Part shown: positions 8,796 through 17,975 of the stretch, piece by piece
How positions within the stretch are numbered: position 1 is the first letter of the stretch
Layout: every line of letters starts with the position of its first letter
Source: Phyllobacterium sp. 628
Lineage (GTDB): Bacteria > Pseudomonadota > Alphaproteobacteria > Rhizobiales > Rhizobiaceae
Direction: 5' to 3'
Assembly: GCF_014189505.1 (NCBI RefSeq)
Contig: NZ_CP050301.1
Coordinates: 1,433,501 to 1,497,500, forward strand
DNA: 64,000 nt
The notes under the pieces: generated by a model
What the model saw: only the letters and a program-made list of their open reading frames with translations
Told to the model about the DNA's origin: nothing
Databases searched by the model: none
Program-made: the position numbers and the translations under genes

Positions 8796-8818
8796 ACTGG
8801 TAAACATATTTTACCAGT
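8796..8818 (+). promoter_or_regulatory. perfect palindrome upstream of glcD, candidate GntR/FadR-type operator
   Basis: ACTGGTAAA (8796-8804) and TTTACCAGT (8810-8818) form perfect 9-base arms around CATAT, ending 29 bases before the glcD start. The outer TGGT/ACCA halves resemble FadR-family half-sites, but the usual spacing is TGGT-N3-ACCA whereas here 11 bases separate them. The FadR-type regulator at 6391-7173 is the obvious candidate ligand. Confidence 0.55.
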
Positions 8819-8847
8819 GGCCGCTATCTACTGGAGAGGGAGGGTGC

Positions 8848-10344
8848 ATGTCCGGGTTGGTGATGCCGAAAGCCGATGCGGCGACCATGTCGCACCGCAG
8901 CGAAATCGTCGCCGCCCTGCGTGCTATTGTTCCCGGCGAAGGCGTCGTTGATGTGACCAACGAAATGCGGGCTTTTGAATCCGATGCCCTGACGGCCTAT
9001 CACCAGCTGCCGCTGGTTGTCGTTCTGCCCCAGACAGTCGCTCAGGTGTCTAAAATCCTCAAATATTGCCATGAGAACAACGTGAAAGTCGTGCCGCGCG
9101 GCTCCGGCACTTCGCTCTCCGGCGGTGCGCTGCCGCTGGAAGATGCGGTGCTGCTGGTCATGTCGCGGTTCAATCGTATTCTCGAAATCGATTATCCCAA
9201 CCGTGTTGCCGTTGTGCAGCCGGGTGTGACCAATCTTGGCATCACGAAAGCCGTGGAGCACGAAGGCTTTTACTACGCTCCAGATCCTTCTTCGCAAATC
9301 GCCTGCTCCATCGGCGGCAATGTTGCTGAAAATTCCGGCGGCGTGCATTGCCTGAAATATGGACTTACCGCCAACAATGTCCTCGGCCTCGAAATTGTGC
9401 TCATTTCAGGCGAGGTCATCCGGCTTGGCGGCAAGCATCTGGATTCCGAGGGCTATGACCTTCTCGGGTTGATGACCGGCTCGGAAGGCCTGCTCGGCGT
9501 GGTCACTGAAGTGACGGTCCGCATCCTGCAAAAGCCCGCCACGGCGCGCGCCTTGATGGTGGGCTTTCCCACCAGCGAAGCAGCGGGGCAATGCGTTGCC
9601 GATATCATCGCTGCCGGTATCATCCCGGGCGGCATGGAGATGATGGACCGCCCGGCAATCCATGCGGCTGAGGATTTCGTTCATGCGGGTTATCCGCTTG
9701 ATGTGGAAGCGCTGCTGATCATCGAACTTGATGGACCGGCAATCGAGGTCGATCATCTGATTGATATGGTCGAGACCATTGCCAACAGAAACGATGCTTC
9801 GTCCTGCGTGATTTCGCAGAGCGAAGAAGAGCGCATGTCATTCTGGGCGGGCCGCAAGGCGGCCTTTCCGGCTGTCGGGCGTATCTCTCCAGATTATCTC
9901 TGCATGGATGGCACGATCCCCCGCAAGGAATTGCCGAAGGTGCTGGCGGGAATGCGCGAGCTTTCGGAAAAATACGGTTTGCGCGTTGCCAACGTGTTTC
10001 ATGCGGGCGATGGCAATCTGCATCCGCTTATCCTTTATGATGCGAATATCCCGGATGAATTGCGCAAGGCGGAAGACTTTGGCGCAGACATTCTGCGGCT
10101 GTGCGTCAAGGTGGGCGGCGTTCTCACCGGAGAACATGGCGTGGGTGTGGAAAAGCGCGACCTCATGCCGGAAATGTTCAACGAGATTGACCTGAACCAG
10201 CAAATCCGGGTGAAATGCGCCTTTGACGACAAGCACCTGCTCAATCCGGGCAAGGTGTTTCCGCAATTGCACCGCTGCGCCGAACTTGGCCGTATGCATG
10301 TGCATCGCGGTCAGGTGCCGTTTCCAGATATTCCGAGATTTTAG
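8848..10344 (+). CDS. glcD: glycolate oxidase subunit GlcD (FAD-linked oxidase)
   Basis: FAD-carrying catalytic subunit of the glycolate (D-2-hydroxyacid) oxidase complex, which oxidises glycolate to glyoxylate and passes electrons through GlcF to the respiratory chain. The 498 residues match the family length. An FAD_binding_4 domain includes VPRGSGTSLSGGALPLEDAV (about residues 88-107) and IGGNVAENSGGVHCLKYGLT (about 155-174). The C-terminal FAD-oxidase domain includes VFHAGDGNLHPLI and GGVLTGEHGVGVEKR. Its ATG follows a strong GGAGAGGGAGGG site. It heads a compact operon: an ASCH-domain gene begins 3 bases after its stop, then glcE and glcF. Confidence 0.95.
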   Translation: MSGLVMPKADAATMSHRSEIVAALRAIVPGEGVVDVTNEMRAFESDALTAYHQLPLVVVLPQTVAQVSKILKYCHENNVKVVPRGSGTSLSGGALPLEDAVLLVMSRFNRILEIDYPNRVAVVQPGVTNLGITKAVEHEGFYYAPDPSSQIACSIGGNVAENSGGVHCLKYGLTANNVLGLEIVLISGEVIRLGGKHLDSEGYDLLGLMTGSEGLLGVVTEVTVRILQKPATARALMVGFPTSEAAGQCVADIIAAGIIPGGMEMMDRPAIHAAEDFVHAGYPLDVEALLIIELDGPAIEVDHLIDMVETIANRNDASSCVISQSEEERMSFWAGRKAAFPAVGRISPDYLCMDGTIPRKELPKVLAGMRELSEKYGLRVANVFHAGDGNLHPLILYDANIPDELRKAEDFGADILRLCVKVGGVLTGEHGVGVEKRDLMPEMFNEIDLNQQIRVKCAFDDKHLLNPGKVFPQLHRCAELGRMHVHRGQVPFPDIPRF

Positions 10345-10347
10345 GCG

Positions 10348-10917
10348 ATGCTCTTCAAGGCGCAAACACTCGAGGCCATTGCACGCGGCGACGTTGATCT
10401 GGCGTTCCGGCGCTGGACCCGTCCGACCGTCAAGGCGGGCACCCGCCTTCGCACACTCATCGGTGTTGTTGTCATCGGCGACGTCATAGCCATTGATTCA
10501 GACAAACTCACAGCGGAAGACGCCAGACGTGCCGGTTTTGCCACTGTCGATGCACTCACCCGAGAACTGCGCGCCATCGACGGAACACTCTACCGCATAT
10601 CAATCACCGGCGTTGAGCCCGACGAACGAACCACTTTACGCGAAGAAGCTCTCTTGGAACCGGACATCGCCGAACTGGCGATGCGTCTTGCACGCTGGGA
10701 CAGCGCGGCATCATCAGCCGGATATCACCGCCAGATATTGCAGCTGATTGCCGATCATCCCGGAACAGTGGCTGCTGATCTGGCCAGGCAGTTCAATGTG
10801 GAAACAGCAAAATTCAAGCGCGATGTCCGCAAGCTCAAGGAAGTCGGTTTGACCATCAGTCTCGGCACTGGCTACCGGCTGTCGCCACGCGGCAAAAGCT
10901 TTCTGGATGCGCAATGA
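10348..10917 (+). CDS. ASCH (PUA-like) domain protein with C-terminal winged helix, inside the glc operon
   Basis: A 189-residue protein between glcD and glcE. Residues about 1-85 look like an ASCH domain (MLFKAQTLEAIARGDVDLAF..RRWTRP..LRTLIGVVVIGDV), a PUA-related fold thought to bind RNA or modified nucleic acid. Residues about 125-189 look like a winged helix (HPGTVAADLARQFNVETAKF then the wing-like ISLGTGYRLSPRGKSFL). It starts 3 bases after the glcD stop and ends 1 base before the glcE ATG, so it is tightly co-translated. GlcDEF biochemistry does not require such a protein. It may regulate the operon or RNA metabolism, or be an unrelated passenger. The domain call is by pattern only. Confidence 0.75.
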   Translation: MLFKAQTLEAIARGDVDLAFRRWTRPTVKAGTRLRTLIGVVVIGDVIAIDSDKLTAEDARRAGFATVDALTRELRAIDGTLYRISITGVEPDERTTLREEALLEPDIAELAMRLARWDSAASSAGYHRQILQLIADHPGTVAADLARQFNVETAKFKRDVRKLKEVGLTISLGTGYRLSPRGKSFLDAQ

Positions 10918-10918
10918 A

Positions 10919-12130
10919 ATGACAACATTTACCCCCGCAACCGAGGCCGAAATTGTTGATGCGGTGCAATGGGCACTGGCTGAGGGTGCGCCTGTCGAGG
11001 TTTGCGGCCATGGTTCCAAGCGCAAGCTCGGCCGTCCCTTGCAGACAGAACATACGATTGCGCTGACAGATTATTCCGGCGTGACACTTTACGAACCGGA
11101 TGAACTCGTTCTGAGCGCCAAGGCGGGAACGCCGATAGCTGAACTTGAAGCCCTGCTCGCCTCCAAGGGGCAAGCATTCCAGTTCGAACCCATGGATTAT
11201 GGTCCGCTGCTGGGCGAAGCTGCCGGGCAGGGCAGTCTTGGCGGTGTGCTTGCCACCAATCTCTGCGGTCCGCGCCGGTTGAAGGCTGGGTCCGCACGCG
11301 ATCATGTGCTGGGTGTGCGGGTTGTTTCGGGCCGGGGTGAACTGTTTAAATCCGGTGGCCGTGTCGTCAAGAATGTCACCGGTTACGATCTGTCCAAGGG
11401 CATGGCCAATTCCTGGGGTACGCTCGGGATTGCCACGGAAATCACCTTCAAGGTTTTGCCGGCACCGGAAACGGAAACAACGCTCATCGTTCGTGGTCTT
11501 ACCGATGACGAGGCGACACGCGCCATGGCAATCGCCATGGGTTCAAGCGGTGAAGTCGCGTCCGCCGCGCACCTGCCGCTCAATATCTGTTCCCGTGTCA
11601 TCGATGGTCTGTTGAAGGGTGATGCTTCTACGCTGCTGCGGCTCGAAGGCTTTGCGCCTTCCGTTGCCGACCGGGTAACCATGTTGAAAGGCCTGCTCGG
11701 CTCTGCCGGCTCCATTCAGGAAATATCCGGCGATGTCTCGCGCAAGCTCTGGCAGGAAGTGCGCGACGTTATTCCTTTTGCCGATGGTACGGAACGTCCG
11801 GTCTGGCGTGTCTCCATGGCACCGATGGAAGCTTATAAACTCGTGGCCTCCATGCGCATGGGGGCGGCGGTCGATGCCTACTATGACTGGCAGGGCGGAT
11901 TGGTATGGTTGCGGCTCGACGGTGATCCGGAAGCCGAGGCTGTGCGCGTTCTCGTCAAGAAGTTCGGCGGCGGCCACGCAACGCTTGTGCGTGCGCCGGT
12001 GGCGATACGTGCCGCCATTCCGGTGTTCGAACCGCAGGCCGCAGCGCTGGCTGCCCTGTCAACGCGGCTGAAACAGCAATTTGATCCGGAGGCTATCCTC
12101 AATCCGGGCCGTATGGTTGCAGGAGTGTAG
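10919..12130 (+). CDS. glcE: glycolate oxidase subunit GlcE (FAD-binding)
   Basis: Second FAD-binding subunit of glycolate oxidase, about 403 residues. The FAD_binding_4 region is seen as APVEVCGHGSKRKLGRPLQ (about residues 24-42), AGTPIAELEALL, and GSLGGVLATNLCGPRR with RDHVLGVRVVSGRGE (about 100-140). A shorter C-terminal half ends ILNPGRMVAGV. The ATG at 10919 (MTTFTPATEAE) is chosen because the preceding ASCH gene stops at 10917; an in-frame ATG at 10907 would overlap it. It is followed 1 base later by glcF. Confidence 0.92.
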   Translation: MTTFTPATEAEIVDAVQWALAEGAPVEVCGHGSKRKLGRPLQTEHTIALTDYSGVTLYEPDELVLSAKAGTPIAELEALLASKGQAFQFEPMDYGPLLGEAAGQGSLGGVLATNLCGPRRLKAGSARDHVLGVRVVSGRGELFKSGGRVVKNVTGYDLSKGMANSWGTLGIATEITFKVLPAPETETTLIVRGLTDDEATRAMAIAMGSSGEVASAAHLPLNICSRVIDGLLKGDASTLLRLEGFAPSVADRVTMLKGLLGSAGSIQEISGDVSRKLWQEVRDVIPFADGTERPVWRVSMAPMEAYKLVASMRMGAAVDAYYDWQGGLVWLRLDGDPEAEAVRVLVKKFGGGHATLVRAPVAIRAAIPVFEPQAAALAALSTRLKQQFDPEAILNPGRMVAGV

Positions 12131-12131
12131 G

Positions 12132-13457
12132 ATGCAAACCAATTTCACGCCGCAACAATTGCTCGACCCTGATGTTGCCGAGTCGGAAAAAATCCTGCGC
12201 AAATGTGTGCATTGCGGATTTTGTACCGCAACATGCCCGACCTACGTGACGCTTGGCAATGAGCTCGACAGTCCGCGCGGCCGCATTTACCTGATCAAGG
12301 ACATGTTGGAAAATGGCCGTCCGGCTGATGAGCAGATCGTCAAACATGTGGATCGCTGTCTGTCCTGCCTTGCCTGCATGACCACGTGTCCGTCCGGCGT
12401 GAATTATATGCATCTGGTCGACCATGCCCGCGCCCACATTGAAAAGACCTATAAACGTCCACTCATGAACCGTCTGTCCCGTGCGCTGCTGGCTTTCGTG
12501 TTGCCGCATCCCTCGCGCCTGCGTCTGTCACTGAATGCTGCAAAACTGGGTCGGCCTTTCCTGCCGTTGTTCAATTCTGTTTCGGCGCTGAAACCCATCG
12601 CCGCCATGCTCGCCTTGGCGCCCAAATCTGTTCCGGCGAAGTCGCATTTTGCTGAACCCGGGCTGCACCCGGCAACGAAAACCAGGCGCGGCAGGGTGGC
12701 TATTCTGACCGGTTGTGCCCAGCCGGTGCTGAAGCCCGGTATCAATGAAGCCACAATCCGGCTCTTGACCCGTCTCGGTATTGAAGTGGTGGTGCCGAAA
12801 GGCGAGGGCTGCTGCGGCTCTCTTGTCCATCATATGGGCCGGGAAGACGCGGCGCTGGACGACGCGCGCCGCAATGTCGACGTCTGGACACGCGAGCTGC
12901 AAAATGGCGGTCTCGATGCGATTGTGATCACTGCTTCCGGCTGCGGAACCACAATCAAGGATTACGGGTACATGCTGCGGCTTGATCCGGCTTACAGTGA
13001 AAAAGCTTCAGTCGTTTCCGGTCTTGCCAAGGATATTACCGAGTATCTGACGACACTTGATCTGCCTGCACCGCAGCAGCCTTCAGGACTTGTCGTCGCG
13101 TATCATTCCGCCTGTTCCATGCAGCATGGCCAGAAACTGACGCATCAGCCGAAAGACCTGCTGAAAGCGGCTGGCTTCACGGTGAAGGACCCGGCGGAGG
13201 GCCATCTTTGCTGCGGCTCAGCCGGAACCTACAACATCATGCAGCCGGAGATCGCCAAGACGTTGCGCGACCGCAAGGTGAAGAACATCGAGGCGACAGG
13301 AGCCAGCATCATTGCTACGGGCAATATCGGCTGCATCACGCAGATTGCCAGCGCTGCGAAAATGCCGATTGTTCACACGGTGGAATTGCTGGATTGGGTC
13401 TATGGCGGACCACGACCGGAAGGTGTGGCCGCACTCACCCTGCAGGCCGCGGAATAG
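12132..13457 (+). CDS. glcF: glycolate oxidase iron-sulfur subunit GlcF
   Basis: Electron-transfer subunit of glycolate oxidase, 441 residues. Two [4Fe-4S] ferredoxin motifs are clear: CVHCGFCTATCPTYV (about residues 22-36) and CLSCLACMTTCPSGV (about 76-90). Two cysteine-rich CCG domains follow (GEGCCGSLVHHMG about 230 and GHLCCGSAGTYNI about 355), as in heterodisulfide-reductase-like subunits. The start at 12132 follows AGGAGTGTAGG; the frame is open upstream but that part lies in glcE. It is the last gene of the operon, with a double hairpin terminator just beyond (13467-13519). Confidence 0.95.
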   Translation: MQTNFTPQQLLDPDVAESEKILRKCVHCGFCTATCPTYVTLGNELDSPRGRIYLIKDMLENGRPADEQIVKHVDRCLSCLACMTTCPSGVNYMHLVDHARAHIEKTYKRPLMNRLSRALLAFVLPHPSRLRLSLNAAKLGRPFLPLFNSVSALKPIAAMLALAPKSVPAKSHFAEPGLHPATKTRRGRVAILTGCAQPVLKPGINEATIRLLTRLGIEVVVPKGEGCCGSLVHHMGREDAALDDARRNVDVWTRELQNGGLDAIVITASGCGTTIKDYGYMLRLDPAYSEKASVVSGLAKDITEYLTTLDLPAPQQPSGLVVAYHSACSMQHGQKLTHQPKDLLKAAGFTVKDPAEGHLCCGSAGTYNIMQPEIAKTLRDRKVKNIEATGASIIATGNIGCITQIASAAKMPIVHTVELLDWVYGGPRPEGVAALTLQAAE

Positions 13458-13466
13458 GCAAAAGAA

Positions 13467-13519
13467 GGGCAGCGGCCCATCAGGAACCGCTGCCCAGTTT
13501 CGGCACCGCCCCGGTGCCG
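13467..13519 (+). terminator. double hairpin terminator after glcF
   Basis: GGGCAGCGG (13467-13475) pairs perfectly with CCGCTGCCC (13487-13495). A second stem CGGCACC/GGTGCCG (13501-13507 and 13513-13519) follows, then a weakly T-rich stretch. It sits between the convergent glcF and L,D-transpeptidase genes and may serve both. Confidence 0.7.
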
Positions 13520-13540
13520 TCCCCACTAACTTTTAAACTC

Positions 13541-14329
13541 TTACATCACCACAACTTTGGTGCCGACATTGACCCGCTCATAGAGATCGGTGACATCTTC
13601 ATTGCGCATGCGGATGCATCCGCTGGAAACCGACTGGCCGATGGTCCAGGGCGCGTTTGTGCCATGAATGCGGTACAGCGTATCGCCGAGATAGAGCGCA
13701 CGCGCGCCAAGCGGATTGGCTGGTCCGCCTTCCATATGCACGGGAAGAATGCGGCCCTTCTCTTTTTCACGTTTGATCATCTCGGTGGGTGGACGCCAGT
13801 CCGGCCATTCCGCCTTGCGCGAAATATTGTTGGTTCCGCTCCAGCCAAAGCCTTCCTTGCCGACGCCGACGCCATAACGGCGGGCATTGCCATCGGCTTC
13901 AACGAGAAACAGGAAATGCTGGGATGTATCGATAACAATCGTGCCGGGCGCTTCCGAGCCGCTATAGGCGATGGTCTGTGGCAGGAATTTGGGGTCCATC
14001 GTGCGTTGTTTGCGCGGCGTTTCTGCTGCTGGTTCTGCCGGGCGCCGGAACGAAACTTCACGTTTTGCTGGATTTGCTTCATCGGCAAATGGGTCGCGTG
14101 CCCGCCGATTGACAATGGCGCGGCGCGCTGGCGGCGCGGTGAACACCACATAGCCACGCGGATTGACCGCCGTGCCAACCGGGCGCTGCCGCAATTGTGT
14201 GACCCACGGCGCGGAAAGGTCCGGGCTCATGACCACGGGTGGCCGCGTCGCATAACGGTCACTGGCCCCCGCATGGGATGAAAACACGGTCAGGCAGGAG
14301 GTGGTCAGAAGCAGCAATGCAGTCTTCAT
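13541..14329 (-). CDS. L,D-transpeptidase (YkuD domain), exported
   Basis: Periplasmic peptidoglycan cross-linking or lipoprotein-anchoring enzyme of about 262 residues. A signal peptide (MKTALLLLTTSCLTVFSSHAGA) precedes a Pro/Arg-rich linker (about residues 30-110) and the YkuD catalytic domain. The active-site signature HGTNAPWTIGQSVSSGCIRM carries the conserved His and the nucleophilic Cys near residue 237. The ATG at 14329 gives a canonical signal peptide; the open frame reaches 14365 without homology. Rhizobiales rely heavily on L,D-transpeptidases for polar growth and often have many paralogues, so the specific role cannot be assigned. Confidence 0.9.
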   Translation of the reverse strand: MKTALLLLTTSCLTVFSSHAGASDRYATRPPVVMSPDLSAPWVTQLRQRPVGTAVNPRGYVVFTAPPARRAIVNRRARDPFADEANPAKREVSFRRPAEPAAETPRKQRTMDPKFLPQTIAYSGSEAPGTIVIDTSQHFLFLVEADGNARRYGVGVGKEGFGWSGTNNISRKAEWPDWRPPTEMIKREKEKGRILPVHMEGGPANPLGARALYLGDTLYRIHGTNAPWTIGQSVSSGCIRMRNEDVTDLYERVNVGTKVVVM

Positions 14330-14526
14330 CGGGATAATTCTCTTGGCAATCGACACTCCTGACATGATTTGTCAGGTTTCGGATTGAGTTTGCCCGTAGC
14401 TGGGTAGAAAAAAGTGAATCAGGATCAATAAAAAACGATTCTTTTCGGAAACTATTTGTTGTGGTTACCGGATGGTTTCAATGACTGGTTAATCCAGAGT
14501 GAAAATGTACCGAAGGGACAGACGCC

Positions 14527-15174
14527 ATGCAAGAGCCAGCTCCTGTAAAGACCGGATTGATCACCGGCGAGGACGGTCACACACGCTGCTCGTGGCCGGG
14601 TGCGCTGCCCGAATACATCCACTATCATGATCATGAATGGGGACGCCCGGTTACGGACAACTACCGCCTGTTCGAAAAAATCTGCCTTGAAGGCTTTCAG
14701 TCGGGCCTGTCCTGGCTAACCATCCTGCGCAAGCGCGAAAATTTCCGTGAGGCCTTTGAGGGCTTTGATTTCGAGCGCATAGCCCGCTATGGCGACAAGG
14801 ATATCGAACGGCTGCTTGGCAATGCGGGGATCATTCGCCATCGCGGCAAGATCACCTCGACGATCAACAACGCCAAACGCGCCATCGAACTAATCGAGGA
14901 AAAAGGCTCTCTGGCAGCATATTTCTGGAGCTTTGAACCACCTGTCGAAGAGCGGCCCAAGCGCGTGGATTATGCTACCGTGATTGCCAATCCTTCGACA
15001 GCCGCATCGGTGCGCCTCTCCAAGGATTTGAAAAAGCGCGGCTTCAGCTTTGTCGGCCCAACCACCATGTATGCGCATATGCAGGCGATGGGACTGGTGA
15101 ACGATCACTTCGAAGGCTGTAAATGCCGGGAGGAGATCGAAAAGATTCGCGCGAACTTCAAGCGGCCTGTCTGA
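14527..15174 (+). CDS. tag: DNA-3-methyladenine glycosylase I
   Basis: Base-excision repair enzyme that removes 3-methyladenine from alkylated DNA; 215 residues. Zinc-binding and family signatures are visible: RCSWPGALPEYIHYHDHEWG (about residues 19-38), SGLSWLTILRKRENFREAF (about 60-78), and the late VGPTTMYAHMQAMGLVNDH with the C-terminal GCKCREEI supplying the second zinc half-site. The length is slightly above E. coli Tag (187) because of N- and C-terminal extensions. It is a single gene with no obvious operon partner; the 150-base gap before hisS shows no clear terminator. Confidence 0.94.
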   Translation: MQEPAPVKTGLITGEDGHTRCSWPGALPEYIHYHDHEWGRPVTDNYRLFEKICLEGFQSGLSWLTILRKRENFREAFEGFDFERIARYGDKDIERLLGNAGIIRHRGKITSTINNAKRAIELIEEKGSLAAYFWSFEPPVEERPKRVDYATVIANPSTAASVRLSKDLKKRGFSFVGPTTMYAHMQAMGLVNDHFEGCKCREEIEKIRANFKRPV

Positions 15175-15326
15175 TCTTTCGACTCCAAGTTGAAAACCGC
15201 CTGTGGACTTGCTTTGCTGCGGCAATTGCGAGCCGTTAGCGCTTCCTTCCTTGCCCTCGATGGCCTGATAAGCTAAGGCAAACGCGCTTCGGCAATCAAT
15301 AAATCTCAGGGTATCGGATCAGAATC

Positions 15327-16838
15327 ATGACAACGAAGGCAGACAGATTGAAAGCGCGGCTGCCGCGCGGTTTTGTAGACCGTGTGCCGGACGATTTGCG
15401 CGCTGCCGAAAAGATGATGACGGAGATCCGCAAGGTCTACGAACTCTATGGGTTCGAACCTGTGGAGACCCCCCTGATTGAGTACACCGATGCGCTCGGC
15501 AAGTTTCTGCCGGATCAGGACCGCCCGAATGAGGGCGTGTTTTCCTTTCAGGACGATGACGAGCAGTGGTTGTCGCTGCGCTACGACCTGACAGCGCCGC
15601 TGGCGCGTTTCGTTGCGGAAAATTTCGAGAGCCTTGCCAAGCCCTATCGCAGCTATCGCGCCGGTTGGGTGTTCCGCAATGAAAAGCCTGGCCCCGGCCG
15701 CTACCGTCAGTTTATGCAGTTCGACGCCGACACCGTTGGCGCGCCCTCCGTCGCGGCGGATGCGGAAATGTGTATGATGATGGCGGACGTCATGGAAGCC
15801 GTCGGTATCAAGCGCGGCGATTACGTGATCCGCGTCAACAACCGCAAGGTTCTCGACGGTGTTCTGGAATCCATTGGTCTTGGCGGTGATGACAAAATGG
15901 GCCAGCGTCTGGTTGTTCTGCGGGCCATCGACAAGCTCGACAAGTTCGGTCCTGAAGGTGTACGCCAGCTGCTCGGCAAAGGCCGTCTGGACGAAAGCGG
16001 CGACTATACCAAGGGTGCCGGTCTCGATGAGGAGGCCATTTCCAAGGTGCTTGATTTCACCTCGGCTGGCGGTGCCAATGGCAGCCAGACCATCACCAAT
16101 CTGGAACAAGTCGTTGCTGGTAATGACAAGGGTGTGGAAGGTGTTGCGGAACTCGCAACAATCGAAGCACTGTCCGCTGCCGCCGGCTACGGCGAGCGCA
16201 TCCGCGTTGATCCTTCGGTTGTACGCGGTCTTGAATATTACACCGGCCCGGTTTTCGAGGCTGAACTGACCTTCGACGTTACCAACGAAAAGGGCGAAAA
16301 GGTTGTGTTCGGATCTGTCGGCGGTGGTGGCCGTTATGACGGCCTCGTGTCGCGTTTCCGCGGCGAGCCAACCCCGGCAACCGGGTTTTCGATCGGCGTC
16401 TCGCGTCTGATGACGGCGCTGACCAATCTCGGCAAGCTCGACACGTCAGACAATGTTGGACCCGTGGTTGTTCTGGTCATGGACCGCGACACGGAAAGCC
16501 TTGGCCGCTACCAGAAGATGGTCTCCGACCTGCGTCAGGCAGGCATCCGTGCCGAAATGTATCTCGGCGGTTCCGGCATGAAGCCGCAGATGAAATATGC
16601 GGATCGCCGTGGAGCGCCCTGCGTGATCATTCAGGGCTCGCAGGAGCGCGACAATGGCGAAGTGCAGATCAAGGATTTGATCGAAGGCGCGCGCCTATCC
16701 GCTGAAATCGAGGACAATGTGACCTGGCGTGAAGGCCGTCAGGCTCAGATCACTGCCAAGGAAACCGATCTTGTAACGGAAGTGCGCAAGATTCTCGATG
16801 CTCAGGCCGAGGATCGTGCCGTGCTCAAGGCGCGCTAA
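15327..16838 (+). CDS. hisS: histidine-tRNA ligase
   Basis: Class II aminoacyl-tRNA synthetase that charges tRNA-His, 503 residues (the longer alphaproteobacterial form). Motif 2 ([24 protein letters not shown] is split across residues 110-133), the histidine-specific [14 protein letters not shown] (about 296) and motif 3 ([11 protein letters not shown], about 351) are present, followed by an anticodon-binding domain. It heads the operon hisS-hisZ-hisG: hisZ starts 6 bases after its stop. HisZ is a paralogue of HisS lacking aminoacylation activity. No T-box or attenuator is apparent in the 150-base upstream gap. Confidence 0.96.
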   Translation: MTTKADRLKARLPRGFVDRVPDDLRAAEKMMTEIRKVYELYGFEPVETPLIEYTDALGKFLPDQDRPNEGVFSFQDDDEQWLSLRYDLTAPLARFVAENFESLAKPYRSYRAGWVFRNEKPGPGRYRQFMQFDADTVGAPSVAADAEMCMMMADVMEAVGIKRGDYVIRVNNRKVLDGVLESIGLGGDDKMGQRLVVLRAIDKLDKFGPEGVRQLLGKGRLDESGDYTKGAGLDEEAISKVLDFTSAGGANGSQTITNLEQVVAGNDKGVEGVAELATIEALSAAAGYGERIRVDPSVVRGLEYYTGPVFEAELTFDVTNEKGEKVVFGSVGGGGRYDGLVSRFRGEPTPATGFSIGVSRLMTALTNLGKLDTSDNVGPVVVLVMDRDTESLGRYQKMVSDLRQAGIRAEMYLGGSGMKPQMKYADRRGAPCVIIQGSQERDNGEVQIKDLIEGARLSAEIEDNVTWREGRQAQITAKETDLVTEVRKILDAQAEDRAVLKAR

Positions 16839-16844
16839 TCCAAT

Positions 16845-17975
16845 ATGACAGGTTCCCGCGCTCCCGTCTTTGCCAGTGATCTTGCCGCGCTGATTTCAGC
16901 GCGGGATGCGGAGCTTGTCGATATCCCGGTGATCCAGCCTGCGGACCAGTTTCTTGATATGGCAGGCGAGGACTTGCGGCGCCGCATTTTTCTGACCGAA
17001 AACGAAAACGGCCAAAGCCTGTGCCTGCGTCCGGAATTCACCATTCCAGTCTGCCGCAACCACATTGAGCTGAATGCAGCGACCCCCAAGCGCTATGCCT
17101 ATCTCGGCGAAGTGTTCCGGCAGCGGCGCGAGGGTGGCAATGAGTTCTTTCAGGCCGGGATCGAAGATCTGGGCGATGCCAACCGCGCCCGTGCCGATGC
17201 CCGTTCTGTGGCCGATGCAATTGCGTCCATCCGTCTTGTCGCACCGAATGCCGAGCTGGAAACGCTGCTTGGCGATCAGGCCATCTTCGAGGCCGTGCTT
17301 GCCGCACTTGGACTACCGCGCGGCTGGCAGAAGAAGCTGGCGCGTGCTTTCGGCAATCCGGGTCAGTTGAAAAGCCTGCTCGCTGATCTCTCATCGAACC
17401 AGAACAATGGCTCGTTGCCCGAACGACTAGCTGTTTTGGTTGCAAAAGGCGATGAGGCCGGACTTGCTGCGGAACTTGAACAGGACATGCAGGCTGCCGG
17501 TATTTCGCCGGGCGCTGGCCGCAGTCCCCATGAGATCGCGCGCCGCCTGATCGAGAAGGCCAATCTTGCTTCGGTCAAACTGCCGGCGCAGGCCTTTGCT
17601 GCGCTAGAAACATTTCTGGCCATTCGCGTGCCGGTTCAGACAGCTGCCACGCATCTGCGTACCTTCGCGCGCGCCAACGAATTTGATCTCGGCCCGGCGC
17701 TCGATCAGTTTGAAGCGCGTGTTGTCGCCATCAGGGAAGCAGGCATCGGGCAGGAAAACATCGTTTATGACGCTGCGTTTGGCCGTCCGCTCGATTATTA
17801 CACGGGCCTTGTTTACGAAACGCGCGCTCTGAACAACCTTGATCTTGGCGCTATCGTCGGTGGCGGGCGTTATGACCGTCTGCTGACGATGCTCGGTGCA
17901 GTCGATTCCATTCCCGGTGTCGGATTTTCCATCTGGCTCGACCGGCTGGAGAAAATTGCCGGAGGCGCGCAATGA
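16845..17975 (+). CDS. hisZ: ATP phosphoribosyltransferase regulatory subunit
   Basis: HisRS-like regulatory subunit that assembles with short HisG to form the active, histidine-inhibited first enzyme of histidine biosynthesis. The 376 residues show a class II synthetase-like core with degenerate motifs: [20 protein letters not shown], a TIPVCRNHI segment, [19 protein letters not shown] and a late [12 protein letters not shown] with GGGRYDRLL and GFSIWLDRL. It overlaps hisG by ATGA, indicating translational coupling. It lacks an anticodon-binding domain, which distinguishes it from hisS next door. Confidence 0.94.
   Translation: MTGSRAPVFASDLAALISARDAELVDIPVIQPADQFLDMAGEDLRRRIFLTENENGQSLCLRPEFTIPVCRNHIELNAATPKRYAYLGEVFRQRREGGNEFFQAGIEDLGDANRARADARSVADAIASIRLVAPNAELETLLGDQAIFEAVLAALGLPRGWQKKLARAFGNPGQLKSLLADLSSNQNNGSLPERLAVLVAKGDEAGLAAELEQDMQAAGISPGAGRSPHEIARRLIEKANLASVKLPAQAFAALETFLAIRVPVQTAATHLRTFARANEFDLGPALDQFEARVVAIREAGIGQENIVYDAAFGRPLDYYTGLVYETRALNNLDLGAIVGGGRYDRLLTMLGAVDSIPGVGFSIWLDRLEKIAGGAQ

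Noticed and set aside
13208-14281. 357-codon open frame across the end of glcF and opposite the L,D-transpeptidase
   Set aside because: It crosses two well-supported genes and a double hairpin terminator. The sequence is low-complexity and resembles no protein.
15175-15326. Possible attenuator before hisS
   Set aside because: No run of His codons, no terminator-like hairpin with a T-run and no T-box features were seen.
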